Source: Fasciola hepatica
Lineage: Eukaryota > Platyhelminthes > Trematoda > Plagiorchiida > Fasciolidae
Direction: 5' to 3'
DNA: 64,000 nucleotides
Assembly (NCBI GenBank): GCA_948099385.1
Contig: CANUEZ040000028.1
Span: forward strand, 2,914,001-2,978,000
Part shown: piece by piece, positions 43,041-56,052 of the stretch
Numbering within the stretch: the stretch's first letter is position 1
Layout: the number at the start of each line of letters is the position of its first letter
Position numbers and translations under genes: made by a program
Notes under the pieces: generated by a model
The model's database searches: none
Told to the model about the DNA's origin: nothing
Seen by the model: only the letters and a program-made list of their open reading frames with translations

Positions 43041-46000
43041 CCGTGAAAACACTGTAGATACCCGTCAGGTGGTTCGGCAACTGCCGGGAACTAAGCTACA
43101 AGAAAGGCCAGAAAAGTCAGACGAATCTTTCTTGGAAAGAAAAAGATTACGAGGAGGGCTAATAGAGGAGTTTAAAACTGATAAGGCCACAGAGAATTCT
43201 ACGGGGCCTACGGAATCTATATTTATCTCTAGGGAGCGGCGGGCTAAGGGATCTTGTGGGAACAGGGGTAAGGACCCAAACGATTGCTGCAATCTCTGGC
43301 AATGGGTGGAATAGACTGGCCCTGGGGGATCATGGGAGAGACCTGTGTGGATGCCCTCAGCTGTCTATGGGACAGCTCACAATGGAATGCTCGGTGAGAA
43401 AAGCTATTGTTATCCTCTTTATCACCCTATTAAGGCCATCAGTTAGGCAGGGTTGATAGCTGGAAGCTTGGCTTTGGACTTAGATCCCAACACAGCACCA
43501 TGGCGGGCGTAACCTGGAACCCACTGTCCCACCTTTCCTACCCTTACCAGAAGCGCTCGCGATTCTTTACAACGTTGCAACATCGGGAAGTCAAAGAGCT
43601 CATTACACCAAGAAACTAAGCTACCTGGTAGACAGCTGTTGGATTCTGGAAGCTGAGCTAAACAGAACTGCAGACTTTGGGGTCAAGAACCGTGGTCCTC
43701 AGCTGGTAGTCCTCGTATTCCATCTGAAACCACAAGAGCAGAAGAAAATGCTTAAGCCCGAAAGTCAAACCCTCGTACTAGTAGCACCTTCTGATCCACT
43801 TGATGCACGGTTTACGCGCACTAGTCTCCTGCGAGCTGGTATTTGGTCCCCAATGCTCGTCAGTCTTCATCTTCAGCGTTCTTAGAAGCCTGCCTCATTT
43901 TTGATTTTTTGATTTTCTCCCTAATATCAACGTTTATGCAATTTGCATCGTGCTCGCAAATTTCAGACTTTCTAGACCTTTTGAACACGGTTCAACATTG
44001 CTGCAAGGTTGGTGTCACTATTTTACGTCCATTTTATGTAATGTGAGATTTTTAAATCTGTAAATGGTGCTTCACCCATCAGTTATGCACATACGCATGC
44101 TTCTTGACCCATCCGGAAGATGCACACGTTATATAATTATCATAGGGACTCTAGATCACCGTGGTTGTGTGATAGACTCAGTAAGCAGAACAAAAGTACT
44201 TATGCACAGCAAAACTTGGGTTCAGGCTCAACTTTCGGCATGCTCAAGCTTTAGCCTGTGTCGATCGGACGAAGGCTGCTAATTGATATTGGTCACACAC
44301 GGAGCTAACTGTGTGTGACTGGCAGAGGCAAAAAAAGCAGAAAAGTATGCAGACGGACATCGCGCGTGGGAGTTTAGGAAGGGTGTGGATGGACTGCTGC
44401 ATGAGTTTGAATCACAAATCCTTTACACCGACAGTACTGCAAAGTGGCTTTCTGAAGCAGGGTTTGATTCCTAAACCTCTTGTATGCCATCAAATATTTG
44501 AATATTTCAGTGAATAACGTAAGGGTGTTTCATAATAATGCGAATCAGAATTGTATTTATGGTGATTTTGACTATATTCTCCCGGTTTTGTTAGAACCTA
44601 TTGTATGATGTTTTATGAAGCGATCTTTTATCACTTGGAGTCTGGTTCGTATGTTCGTGTATAAGTGTTTTATTTGAGTGTCAAGGATTTTGCGTTCGTT
44701 TATCCAACCCTCGACCACTTTCGTTGCTTTTTTCCTTCCTCCCCTGTGGATAACTCAGTGTTTATGGTATGATATGCGAGATATGATAGGGGTGGGTGGA
44801 TCCAAGCTGTTTAGGGAAAACTATTGACAACTACGCTTTTTCTAAACAGAACCAGTATGCGGAGTGCTTCTGAGTTCATTGAAGGAGGCTGCCGGCCAGG
44901 CTCACAAACTGTGGCCATAAGACAAGACCCAGTATTCGCAATGAAATGTCATTAACACAAAAAATGACACAAAAGATAGCACCATGTCATTTACGGAGGT
45001 GATGGGTACGTGTAAGAGTCGTTGCAGTGATCAGGCAACTTTTAGGCGATGGGCCTGCGGTGACTCCCTCGGTCTCCTTGGAGCAGGCAAACGGAAGTCG
45101 GTGGACGGTGCTGGCGCTTAGCAAGGCCATTCAGCCCAAGAGGTGGAACTAGTGTAAACAGGAGACAGATAGGCAAAAAGAAGTGAGCGATCCTTGGCAT
45201 CAATAAACAGAAAGTCAGGGAAGCATCTACCGAGGAGGATCTTGCCGATGGGAATGGTCCCAAGTCCTTGGCTTCCGGTTCAAAATCGTGAAAAACATTT
45301 CATCAGAGAGTCATAGGATGGATGAGACAGACGGAGGGGGTTTATGGAGCTCTCCGAACCGCAGGTGTTTCTTGCTCTACTGCTCTAAGAAGGGTGCACG
45401 GACTGGGGACATGGAAGTCACCACTCGGAAACTAAGGCGCACATAATGCAAAACCGATACCGTTTGGGCTCGCCGATGAGTCCGCCCGAGTGGACTGCCA
45501 GCAAGAGCAGCGGTAGTAGTCCATGCAAACGGGAGCAGATATCGTCTCACAGCAGACAGACATAGAGTAAAGCCGGGTGGGCTACCAACAGGCCGAAACC
45601 TGGACAAGCCCGAGAGGGCTCTGGCCAAAGGCCCCAGTGAAAACAATACGTCGTATTCGGCTTTCGAACTACAACCCACTTACCTATAGATAGACCACTC
45701 AAGTCTTCAGAAATGTTGGTAACTGAAGGAGCTTTAGAGGGTAAGGGTTGACAGTACCGTCTGCACGTGGAGGCTAACCCAACCGCCGCCACTCTGGATA
45801 TAATGGCTCTACCTTAGGGACAGATTGGGAGACGTCAGAAGTTCTAGTTCACCGGCTGTCTTCATGCACCCTTCTGGGGGCCATGGACACAGAACCTCCT
45901 ATCACCTTCAGCGTCGCGCGCGACATCCAGGCAGGATTAAACAGTAACTTGCTGATTTTTGGGCCTCGCAAAATTTACCTTCCTCAGTGCATCTCTGTCG

Positions 46001-46079
46001 CGTATTCAAAAGCTCATTGACTTTCGTCGTTCATCTTTCATGGTCCACTCTCCCGAGGTTCCATGCTAAACGAGTCACA
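43041..46079. other. No recognised gene
   Basis: Short frames only. An 81-codon plus-strand stretch at 43069-43314 is charged (RPEKSDESFLERKRLRGG) but matches nothing that I know. A minus-strand frame of about 100 codons at 45377-45679 is also unrecognised. No tRNA, promoter or terminator could be supported. Confidence 0.5.
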
Positions 46080-46420
46080 ATCTCATCCGTAAGCTTAACC
46101 ATTCCTCAAGATAAAACTCGCCACTTTTATCACTCTTATCGATATACTTAGACAGGGAAGCTTTTACTGATGCAATTTACTTCAGCACTACCATCTCCAA
46201 ACAGTATACTTCAGTGCAGAACATCCACATCCAGGTGATCATAGTTGTCGGCGATTACGAACTGTTTGCTCACTCTGTCAGATCCGCTGCTCGCCCGCAT
46301 AGGGCTGTTGCGTTGCATAGTCTTCATCTTGAAAAGCTTCACTCTCTCTCCAAGCGTGCCCATCTCAGAAGCACCTGTGACTACAAAGACTTGATTCGTC
46401 ACAATTATGGGATCAGCTAT
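46080..46420 (+). repeat. Noncoding dispersed repeat D, copy 2
   Basis: It aligns with the minus strand of 39240-39580, with clear anchors at CCTCAAGATAAAACTCGCC, CTCCAAACAGTATACTTCA and TCACTCTGTCAGATC. Divergence is high, so both copies are old. Confidence 0.5.
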
Positions 46421-46765
46421 TTGAAAGATATAATAATACGTGGCCGGTGACCCGCAATTTGCCGTATCATCTCATCCGAAAGCTATTTGCTTTTACTGTT
46501 GCTGTAGCTACGCACCCCACCCAGCCCCCAATTTCATGTTGATGCATCAAGGTCCACCTGTCACACAGCAAACAGTTCGCTTGAATTTTATTCCTTTCTG
46601 TCCGGTAACCTTAATCGTCACTCTGGCGACCTTTCTGCAGAGGTGTTGTTCATTTTATTCAATATTTGTTCCGCCAGTATTCAACCACCAGCTTCTACAA
46701 CTGTGTTCGCTGACTGACTTTGTAAAGGTTATTCCGACTGTGAGTAACGCGCATCCAATTCAGCG

Positions 46766-46850
46766 AATCCCAAAACCAAAACAAGATTGAGCCGTGGTTT
46801 CTACGGTACTGGATTGACACATTTTGTGCATATGAATACGTAAAACCTCA
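46766..46850 (+). repeat. Short dispersed repeat, copy 2
   Basis: The partner of 22304-22395. It shares AATCCCAAAACC, AACAAG, TTGA and TCTACGGTACT in the same order and orientation. The region from 46851 to 47689 holds no recognised gene. Confidence 0.5.
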
Positions 46851-47689
46851 GCTGTACCGCCACAACGTCTAGCAACGAGGACCGGAGTTCAACAAAGGTC
46901 AATGTCAGGTACCACCGTCACGGCAGTCCAAGTTGGAATCAAAACTATGCCACCTCACGTGAGGAAAGTATAAACAAATGTTGAAGTGTAGTGATTGATG
47001 CATGCCGTACTTGTTCTGGGGTCAATAAAATAAATAGCATAGGCTCAACAGTACAAGTATGCGACAACAGCTAGGGGGGGTTCCACATATATACGTTACA
47101 GACTTCACCTATTGTACATCCGATATCGCATCCATGTTAATCTTCTGATTTTCATTCCATCTCATGCACTGTAAATCGTCATCGCTTACTTACTTCTTGG
47201 GAAAAATCTTTCCCACAAATACAAACAAAACATCCCTCAACCCCGTTTGTTTCTACCGTGGTTGCAGTTTTCTTTCCGTAAGACTTGCACAATTTTCCTT
47301 TTTTCGGCCAGCTCAACCTGGATTCGGTCGGATCGGCGGCCTGACCTGGAGATTAACTTTGTCAGGCCCTACCGCAACGTCAAACTTTGGAGCTTTCTGG
47401 AATAACCTAGCGCGTGCACTTTCGTATGTCCCCCCTGAAAAATCGAATTCCGCTAACACTTGCACCATTTGATCATGCGTTGTAGCAAGCCTCGAGGGTA
47501 CCCAAAATAAACTATTATCAATACCAGACGTCTGTGTGTCAGAACAAAGGCGGCGGTGCTGTATACCGACGAGTGTATCTGCAAGAACAATTAGGTAGGG
47601 CTCCTGAAGGCCCCAGATGAACAAAACGGGTCATTGGCTCCCCGTTGTGAAAACATCGGCCTCATAATTTGACTACATAAAGAGAACTA

Positions 47690-49690
47690 GGCTAAATGGG
47701 TTAGTCATTCTCGGGCAGACAGATGGAGGAATAGCCTTCCTCATGAAACCAAGCTCCAACCATCTGGGATCTTAGAAGAATGTTCGTACTCGAAATATTC
47801 AGCTGTGCATAATTACCCTCATACTTCCCTGCAGAAAGGCAAATGTCGTCTGATTGCACAGGGCCCCCGGTATCAACTTCAACGTGGACTTTCGTCATCA
47901 GCAAATACTTGCCATGCCGATTAGGGAAACCAGCATGACTGCCTTGGCTGTGAATTTCGGCTCGCTACGCAGACTGGACAGTTGAAGCACGTAATCCAGG
48001 AGCCCGAGAGGAGAGATATCCACAACGGCTGTACTTTCGTACCCCATTTCAGCACGTTGGGGAGAGTGCCAGATACAGAACTGGCTGTGCGTCGTCTTTG
48101 TTGAACCTGATGATAATGGACTGTAAGGTAAAATTGATCATGTGAGTATCAAAACCACCCCCCTTGCGTTAACCCAAGGCAGACTTGATGTTGGTTAAAA
48201 TCCTCAGGAGTATGGTTAACGTTAGGCTGCTTACTACAGCGGAGGATCAGCTACAGGGTACAGCACAGGAAGCTAGCATGGAAGAAAGCGGTGTGCGCAG
48301 AATGGACCGTGGTGTGTGAGTAAGCTTTGCTGCCACGACTCCTCCATTGATCACAAAAGATTTCATCCTAACGGAGGAAGTCATGCATTTACAACCGGAA
48401 GTAATGGATGTCCACAAGTCTGCTGGATCGGATGATGTTCACCCTGCCGTCACTAGGCCTATGGTGGATATCTTATCTTCGACCGTAGACAAGTTATAAA
48501 CATCCTCATAGGATCCGGAAGGATAGTCACAGAGCAGAAAAAACTAGGCAATGGCGGCTGAACATAAAATAAGACCCCGCTTGGAAGTGAGAAACTAGAC
48601 CAGTTAGCCCAACAAGCATCCCATGCAGGGCTGGGGAATATTTTCCGGGCGCACGTCTGCCGGAAACTACTGGATAGTTCAGAGTTAGTCCCACTCACAG
48701 CGGACTTCCAAAGATAGGCCTTGCTTGACTCTTCTTTTGTGATTTCTGGAAAAAGCCATTCGAGGTGTGGACCAGAGTGGACAGTTAGGCGCACGTTTAC
48801 TTGATTTCAACAAATCATGTGACTCGGAAAGCCACCCTCTCCTGTTGCCCAAGCCGGGGCCATTTGGTGTAGGTAGACAGACTTAGGATAGTCTGGCGGA
48901 TTTCCACACCGGCGGGAATTTCCACGCCAGAGCAGGAGTAGGGAACCGTATACGGGTGAACGTCACCAGCGGGGTATCGCAGGGATCCACAGGAAGCTCT
49001 CTACAGCCTCTTCCTGGGATAAGCTGATTTAAATTAGTCACCTACCTCCCACTTTGCAAATTGTATTAATTTATTGATGGCTAAACGGCGAGAATAGCTG
49101 AGACGAAACAAAGCCGCCGTTCTAAACCGGGCGGGCAAGAAGGGCTTGTCTTCAGTCCTGGGAAAAGCCACTTATTGTCACCGGCAGCGACAAGGCTGAG
49201 GGCTATAATTGTCTAAGGTCCATTCACTATAGATGCGGTAAATAAAGACTCTGAGATCCACTGAACCCACGTGGTCGAATCGTTTTGGGCCATCTGCACA
49301 AAAGCACTCGATGAACCTTTGAGACTATGATAGTCTTTGTCAAGCGGGAAACCATAGATTCGCATACCCTCGCACTTGTTCACAGACGAACCCTTTTCAG
49401 AACAGTATAAAACATGACCACTGTTCCATTTTGCTTTGGAGTTCAAGAGGTCACGAGAAAGTCACAAAGAATTCCATGTTATTGAAAGGCCTTCATGGTC
49501 TGAGTCCGGAGATTCTGTTCCGGATGGCCTCAGGTTGTTCAACAAGCTTTCAGGGGAAGCCGGTGAAAGTTCGATCGGGAATGACAGCCCGATCTTACTC
49601 CCTTACCAATAAGGTTGTAAACTACTGTAGCAGATTTTCAGGGCAAGTGATAGAACTAGGGACCCCCGAGGCATTTCAGACTCCCTAGAT
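47690..49690 (+). mobile_element. CR1-like LINE (family C), heavily decayed
   Basis: Plus-strand frames show a probable endonuclease fragment (GGIAFLMKPSSNHLG, about 47,725), then the pre-RT block KSAGSDDVHPAVTRPMVDIL (about 48,420), LDFNKSCDSESHPLLLPK (first catalytic region, about 48,800), GNRIRVNVTSGVSQGSTGSS (the V-T-S-G-V-P-Q-G-S block, about 48,950) and the C-terminal block LLKGLHGLSPEILFRMASG, then SYSLTNKVVNYCSRFSGQV (49.48-49.65 kb). No YADD is recognisable. A stretch at 49.2-49.43 kb does not fit and may be an insertion. Confidence 0.65.
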
Positions 49691-52314
49691 CTTAGGTTGA
49701 ACAGGGTCATCTCGGGCAACGAGCTTCGAGGCTATCAGTAGACGGATTTTTGAGACCACTAGTCAGTCCGGGACATTTTGCCTTTGAAAATCTCCGTTTG
49801 TTGTATAATGACTCCGTGCATCAGGCCTTCCGAAGTCGTTGTGCCATTCGGTTTTGTGGTTCCCTCTCAACTTAACGGGGATTTATTGAAACACGCAACT
49901 CAAGGGTGGGTGCGTAAATTGCGTACACACCGTCGAGGGAAATTTAGAGGCTCGATTACTCGTGGTCATCAGCTGTCTCATGAAAACTGAACTGAAGTGA
50001 ATTGGAAACCTCGAAATCATGATTTTAGCACAGCCTTCGTTAAGTCTTCTGGAGTCAGCACAGGCAGAGCAATAACAGTATATTTCTCGACTTCGACCGA
50101 GAATCACCATGGGAGCATGATCAAGGTGTACATGGTCGCTCTGGGAAACAAAAAATAACAAATTTTGAAAGGAGGAATCGGATGCCCTAGCAAATAGGAG
50201 AATAAGACTAGACAGAGTTTAGATGAACCACAGTGACAAAGGTTTGCGCATCAAATACAAGTTAGTTTCGATTTCATCACAAGCAGTTGTCGTGGACAGG
50301 CAGAACATGACATTGTTGAAAGGACCGTCATAGCTAGATGCGGAATATACAACATGCGCATGGATGACGCAGAAGTGGCGAATGATGCTTTTCCAAGTTC
50401 ATTGGACGAAACAAACAGAGGAAAACTGCAGAATGTTGCTCAAGAGAACATTTTTGAATAAAGAAAGAGTCGGAACACTGGGAACAAGGTGAGGAGATTA
50501 CCAGGAATAACGGGTATTATCCAGCGATGTGAATACGCTGATGAGGGAATATGGATGCAGTCTGACGGTACGAAGGATGAATTTCGAAGAGAAATGCCGT
50601 CAAAGAGGGTCAAAATATTGAGTCATTGAAGACAAAGAAGGTGCTTGCCTGAACCAGGCCTAACCGGCCCTAGGGTAATAAATATATATTATTTTATCGA
50701 GTCTCCTGGGGCATTTCTGCATCCGAACTGGGCACCATAGGTGAGAACGGCTTAATTTATTTCGGGTGTGCTTTTTATTGAAATAGGTTCCGTTGCATTG
50801 TTGGTAGCCGGTCAAAATTGGCAAAGTGAAGTCTCGGCGAGGTATATTATATCGGCTGGTGACAGCCATAGGTGATGCACATTATCTTGAGAGTATGGTT
50901 CCCTTTCGGAGTAAGGGAGGTGTTGTCAAGTGCGAAGTGAACAGTGGAAAGTGGTGAGCCACATGGGTCGAAAACGATGGACGCCGGTTGCCGGTGCAGT
51001 ACTAGGTGATGTGCGGTCTGTAGATGCTTGGGCTGGGATTGAGGCATCATCGAGGAATAACTGCCAGAGACTCCATCAGCCTAAAAGGAAGCTGTTGGAA
51101 GAGTTCTCATTATCTTCCGGTTAGATTGCGATTAAGTAGGTCATCAAATGAAGGGTTTTGGTGTAGGCTCAGTCGACACGAACCAGACTGTACTACTTGG
51201 CCATAAAGTATGAGGAAATACGTGGTGGAATCAGCCGGCACGCGACCACATGCTGTCTATCGAGGTTTATGCCAGGGGTTGCGATAGATAAGACAGTAAC
51301 CAAAGAGGTCTGAAATAGATGGAGAGAGCGCGGCAGTCCGGAAGACCTTCATGCTAGGAATTATGGTAAACATTGTAAAGGTCGATTATCGTAGGTGGGA
51401 TATGAAAATAGGGAGGAAAGAGCTTGGTCGGTTTGAGTATGTGGAAAACTAACAAGCTGTCATCCGACATAGGCATAAACAGAGGAACCAATGGCATAAT
51501 TGGCGAACCGGGGTCCCGGCCGTGGGGTATTTACTAGTTGATTGCTACAGACTGGCGTCCGTTGTTTGTTTGCACGTTACTAATACGTTAGGCAGTAACC
51601 TCATAAGTGGGTTGAGTGCTAGGACGAGTAGAACGTCGCCTTTTTACAAGGGTAAGGAAAGATAGTTAGTTAGAGATGGGAAAAAAGAATGGTTCTCCGT
51701 GTTCATCTTTTGTGAACATAAATGAGGCAGGTGTTGGCCATCTGCTGCCTTGATATGCCATCCTTGTCAGTGGGCCTGAGGTCCAGGCTACGGTAGTGGT
51801 TGTAGTTTGTAGGGGACCATTAGGATGTACCAAGAACCCAGATAGCAGTACTTACAGCTGGTCTGGGGGGTATTTGACACGTGCAGACGTGGGGTATTTA
51901 CAGGTCTGATACTGCTGGCTGGTGTTGGTTGCCGTTACCTAGGGTTGTGAAACTAAGCCTGGCTTGTAGGCTAGAATATCGAGAAGGCCGCATTTCGACA
52001 AAGATGATGAAAGATAGGAGGGTATGAGAAGAAAAGTTAACCGGTTTCAGTTGAATTCCTTTTTTTCTTTCTCGGGCTTCACTGAGGTTGGTGTTAGTCA
52101 TCAGGTGCGTCCATAAGCTGTCCGAATCAATAGGTTGAAAGCCGAGGCTATGGTAGCGACTGTATTTGACATCCACGCACATGACAGGTGTGCACAAGGA
52201 AAAGTGGTTGAAACTTAGAGTGGGAGTTGGATAAGCATCTGTGGAGAGTCCAGTACGCTGTCACCATGGTCACTCCCGCGCTTAAAAACCAAAAGCTTGT
52301 CGAGTAGAGGAACA
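49691..52314. other. No recognised gene; internal duplication near 51.6-52.2 kb
   Basis: Short frames without motifs. Segments at about 51,665-51,840 and 52,025-52,200 resemble each other (AGGCTACGGTAGTGGTTGTA versus AGGCTATGGTAGCGACTGTA, preceded in both by GAGG-x-x-GGTGTT). This suggests an old tandem duplication with a unit of about 350 bp. No function was recognised. Confidence 0.45.
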
Positions 52315-53050
52315 ATCATCATCATCATCATCATCATCGTAGAGTTAGAAAGGAAGGCAAGCCCCACTGATCACTGCCTTTCTGACCACGTTGCATGCTG
52401 AATTAGAAAGTATGAACATACAGGATGGACAGGGACCAGACCTACATGGATGGGAAAAGGAAAGAATGCCCTAGTAGCCAACACACGGAATACACAGTTG
52501 AACTGTACAAACGCACATCGATCAAGCATTCTGATCCGATAGAAAGTGACAACACGACGGCCACCGTTCGCGGTTGGCAGCCATATCCCTCAGTGTCTCT
52601 AGCCAACTGGTAGACGGATCTTTCGGACCCCAACCACGAAGACGTGAAGCACCTACTTTTCCTTAGTCCGCTGTAGGTTTTCTCATCCCTCGCTGCCACG
52701 TCATCTGTTGAACTCCGCGTGGTCTCTTCTACTCCCTGGGAGGAACGGAGAATAGGACACGGTATGGTAGACGTGTGTTCGACATATGCAACACGTGCCC
52801 CAACCAACGAAGTCTACTAATCTGAATACGCTGTGACAGAACGTTCTCCAAATTAGTGCCTAACACCCGATTTCTGACTCCAGCATTGCCTACTCGGCTA
52901 CTCCACCCGATCTTAGCCATACTACGTAAACATCGGTGGTCGAAAACTTCAAGACAACGAATATCTTCAGCACGCAGACTCCAAGTCTTGCAACCATACA
53001 ACAAAACTGAAAGCATTGGGGCACAGCATACGTGGAAGAACGAAGCTCCA
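52315..53050 (-). mobile_element. RTE-type LINE, second copy, 5'-truncated
   Basis: The 3' end, read on the minus strand, is a (GAT)8 run (52315-52338 as ATC repeats). The rest matches RTE-1 from about 8,920 to 9,630 almost base for base in its translated part: LLYGCKTWSLRAEDI, KIGWSSRVGNAGVRNRVLGT and LRWLGHVLHMSNTRLPYRVL. It shares with RTE-1 the in-frame stop after V-P-P-R-E (52729-52731) and a second stop 21 codons further on. Similarity fades upstream of about 53,050, as in 5'-truncated LINE insertions. Confidence 0.85.
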
Positions 53051-53439
53051 AGCGGCTGTCGGTCAGGGTAGGGAAAGTGCTGTACGGTTCCATGGCTGGA
53101 GGACTGGACCATCGCCAGCCTGAGAGGAGAGAATTAGGACAAATTGACCCCCCACGGACAGTGAAGTGTGAAGCAATCCAGAAGGTAAAATGACAATAAT
53201 TGATGGTAGCACCAGATATCCGAATGCAGTAGTTAAAGCTGCTTGGGTTCCCGGGTTCAAGACCCGACAGTCAGTCATTCCTCACCAGTAAAAGTAGAGG
53301 AGGATATTGTTGTGCTCGCGGCTTTCACCAAAGCTGCATGCATGGATGATAAATGACCAGGGCTAGAAGTTAGAGCGACTGGAGTGTATGTGGAAGGTGG
53401 CACTGAAATTTGTCTAAAACCTACCGAAAAAAGACACTG
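53051..53439. other. Unassigned spacer with a tRNA-like B box
   Basis: GGTTCAAGACC at 53254-53264, inside GGGTTCCCGGGTTCAAGACC, matches an RNA polymerase III B box, but I see no cloverleaf and no clear A box. It could be the head of an old tRNA-derived SINE. Nothing else was recognised. Confidence 0.3.
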
Positions 53440-56050
53440 GCGGGGTTCCAAACTCCTACTCCATCTTTAGGGTGGACAGGAAGGACAGAAGAATCGGAGG
53501 AGATATGGCAGTTCTCGTAGCGGAAGAGTGTGAAAGGTTTGAAATGGGTCGATTTGTTGGGCACAGTATACTGGCGGTAGAGGTTTCATCAGTTGCTGTT
53601 CGATCGAAGGCGCCAGTTGGCAGCCCCATCAGAGGCCGGAAAAAGAAGCTGACGAGAACAGCTCCTCCTGCATGATTTCTTCACTGCAGGTGCGAAAGAG
53701 GGACGAAGTTTCTTAATATTGGCGACTTCATTGTGCCCGAAATAGACTGAACCTGAGAAAACATCCCGAAGTGTGCCTTTTGGGAGACGTTAATCCACCT
53801 AACTCACGCGACTGGCTCTAGTGCAATACGTTATTTAAGTGACAAAACGGAAATTTGGCCATCGGTCTTCAGCCATAGCTCCGGAGTTGACAAGTGCTTC
53901 AAGTCACGTGGAACATCTAGAGGTTGGAGGACCCATGGGTAAGGGCCGTCGTGGAGTAACCCAGTTTGGGCTAAACTCCCACGGAACAAGCTCGTCTGAC
54001 ATGTTTAGAAGGAACCTCTCAAAGATACACCAGAATGACTGGGTAGAACTGGACCTTCGGATAGACTGGGAGATAATGAGCGACAGCCACTCCATAGAGC
54101 ACCAAAAGAGTTGGATCAAGGGCGAAGTGATGGAAACAACAAAGGCGGTCGGCCCACTCGGAAGGGTCAGGCAAAATGGATCACCACTGTGGTAGACGAG
54201 CCGCTCAAGAAAGGCCCTGGAGCAGAAACGATTGGCTTTCAAGTGCTGCGGTACCTGCTGCCACTGGGCTCTTATTCAATTTAAAGCAGCGAGAAGTAGA
54301 CCATCTCAGATACGGAGACAGCTCAGGAACAACTAGGGGTAAAGCGCTTCGCGGAAAGCCGAAGACCATCTCATAGCATGTCACAACTTTGTTCGGTCCA
54401 AGGTGGCATGGGGGAAGCAGTAGGTGGTGTGAACTCTTACAGGGAGTACGGAAAATGAAAAGGCAGGGAAAACAGTGAACTATTTGGAATTCTCTAACCT
54501 AGTGAACAGCCAGGACCAAGATACTCAGGGTCTACGGACGACTGTAGACGGAGAAGTCTCAGAGGTGCTGGGCGAAGGAGTGAACGCTAGGGAGTTGCTG
54601 AACAGCCTGGCTCAACTAGACATATCCGACGCGGCGGGGCCGGATTAAATCTACCGAGCAGCAATGAAGCAACCAGCGTCTATACTGGCAGAACCACTGG
54701 CTCAGCCGTCCAACGGATCGGTGGATAGGGATGTATTATCTAAACACTGGCTTGTCTCGATCATCACACCCATTCACAAAGATGGGGACAGGCATTTGCG
54801 TCATTTACGGGCCGACTTACCTGACATCAGAGGTACACAAGACCCTCGAGTGAATACCAGGAGATAGGACCGTAAGTGGCCTAGAGGTGAAGAGGCCAGT
54901 AGTTATCGGCCAGCACGGGGTTCTGGCACAGACTTTTTGTCTTTCCTGCCCAGTGAGCCTCTTGGATGAGGCAACCAGTGGTCTGGACCGAGGAGAACTA
55001 ATGAACTTCTGTTTTCCCGGTTTCAGGAGGTTCTGATTCAGCTGACAGCAGGGTACTCAAAACAAGAGTGAGGCTGCCCAAGCTCACGGTGAAACTACAA
55101 AAATGGATTTTACGGCGCCTAAAGGACAGGGCTTTCCTTTAATGAATAGAAGGTTGCCTGTCGAACAATGGCGGGCGGACCGGTTGTTTTATACGGGTCA
55201 GCCCTGAGTCTCCCTTCTTTCAAGAAGTACTTTGACGACCCTACAAAGAGGTTGGAAAACCTATGATTTTCTTTCGCGGTGGACGTTAAGGTGGCAGGAG
55301 CACCAGATGATGCGGTTATCCAGCATAAAATGGGCAAGGTGTGACAGTGGTCAGCGGCGCATGATCTTCCCCTTCCTTTTGGGCAAACGTCAGTATCGCA
55401 TCAAACGGAAGGAACTGCTGCCCATCCGATGTATGGGCTCACCAGGCGATCGCGAGACACTGACTATGGCTTAGGAATTCCGGGATCTAGAGGTGATGGT
55501 AAGAGCAGAACTTAAGCCAAGTTCCCAGCGTCGGAAATTAGGGCAGAAAGCACGTAGACCGCAGAGCCGGCTAAGGAGGGCTGTGAGCCGCGGGAAACCG
55601 CGGCCCTGCTGTCACTATACAAGGTTTCCGTGCGATCTCATCTGGAAGAAAGTGTCCACTCGTGGAGGCCACTTTGTTTTGGGACATCCATCCCCCCGAG
55701 CAGCCACATCGGTGATTCACATAGTGGTTCTCAGAAGATAGGCGTCTGTGCTTCAGACGGGGTCTGGGGTAACTAGGGTTATACTCTTCAGAAGGAAGTA
55801 GAGGTGGTCCCGTAGTGGCTTTCAAAATACTGGAAGGGCTCACAAGGGCAAGATTTCGCAGAAGAGGCTTACATGGGCTGGGAGGGAACGGCTGCCTAGG
55901 AAGCGCGCACTGACAACCAAGAAATAGAAAACTGGGGCTGGAATAAGAAGTCTCTTGCAGTCATGGACGTTAACGACCGGGAAAATCTTCTCGGATATGC
56001 GGTCATCACGAGCGTGGCGGCTGAGTGTAAAAATAGATTAGAAAATATGT
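53440..56050 (+). mobile_element. CR1-like LINE family A, copy A2, decayed but long
   Basis: An almost complete series of CR1 landmarks on the plus strand. Endonuclease: RVDRKDRRIGGDMAVLVAEE (53.47 kb) and FLNIGDF with EID (about 53.71 kb). Linker: SWIKGEVMETTKA (54.1 kb). RT: ARELLNSLAQLDISDAAGPD (54.59 kb), ILAEPLAQPSNGS (54.68 kb) and LVSIITPIHKDGDR (54.75 kb), then a badly decayed palm. C-terminal region: LEVMVRAELKPSSQRRKLGQ, KARRPQSRLRRAVSRGKP (55.49-55.6 kb). The remaining frame after 55.75 kb reads RVILFRRK, RALTTKK and then the C-terminal tail. It carries dozens of stops and frame changes, including loss of YADD. Confidence 0.7.
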
Positions 56051-56052
56051 GG

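Noticed and set aside
45473..45495. Hammerhead-like core (GATGAGTCC...GGAC)
   Set aside because: The helix-like GTCC/GGAC pair is there, but the core has C-C-G-A-T-G-A instead of C-T-G-A-T-G-A and there is no G-A-A-A-C after the second strand, so no catalytic fold is supported.
53254..53264. tRNA gene at the B-box-like GGTTCAAGACC
   Set aside because: No acceptor, D or anticodon stems could be formed around it; at most an old SINE remnant.
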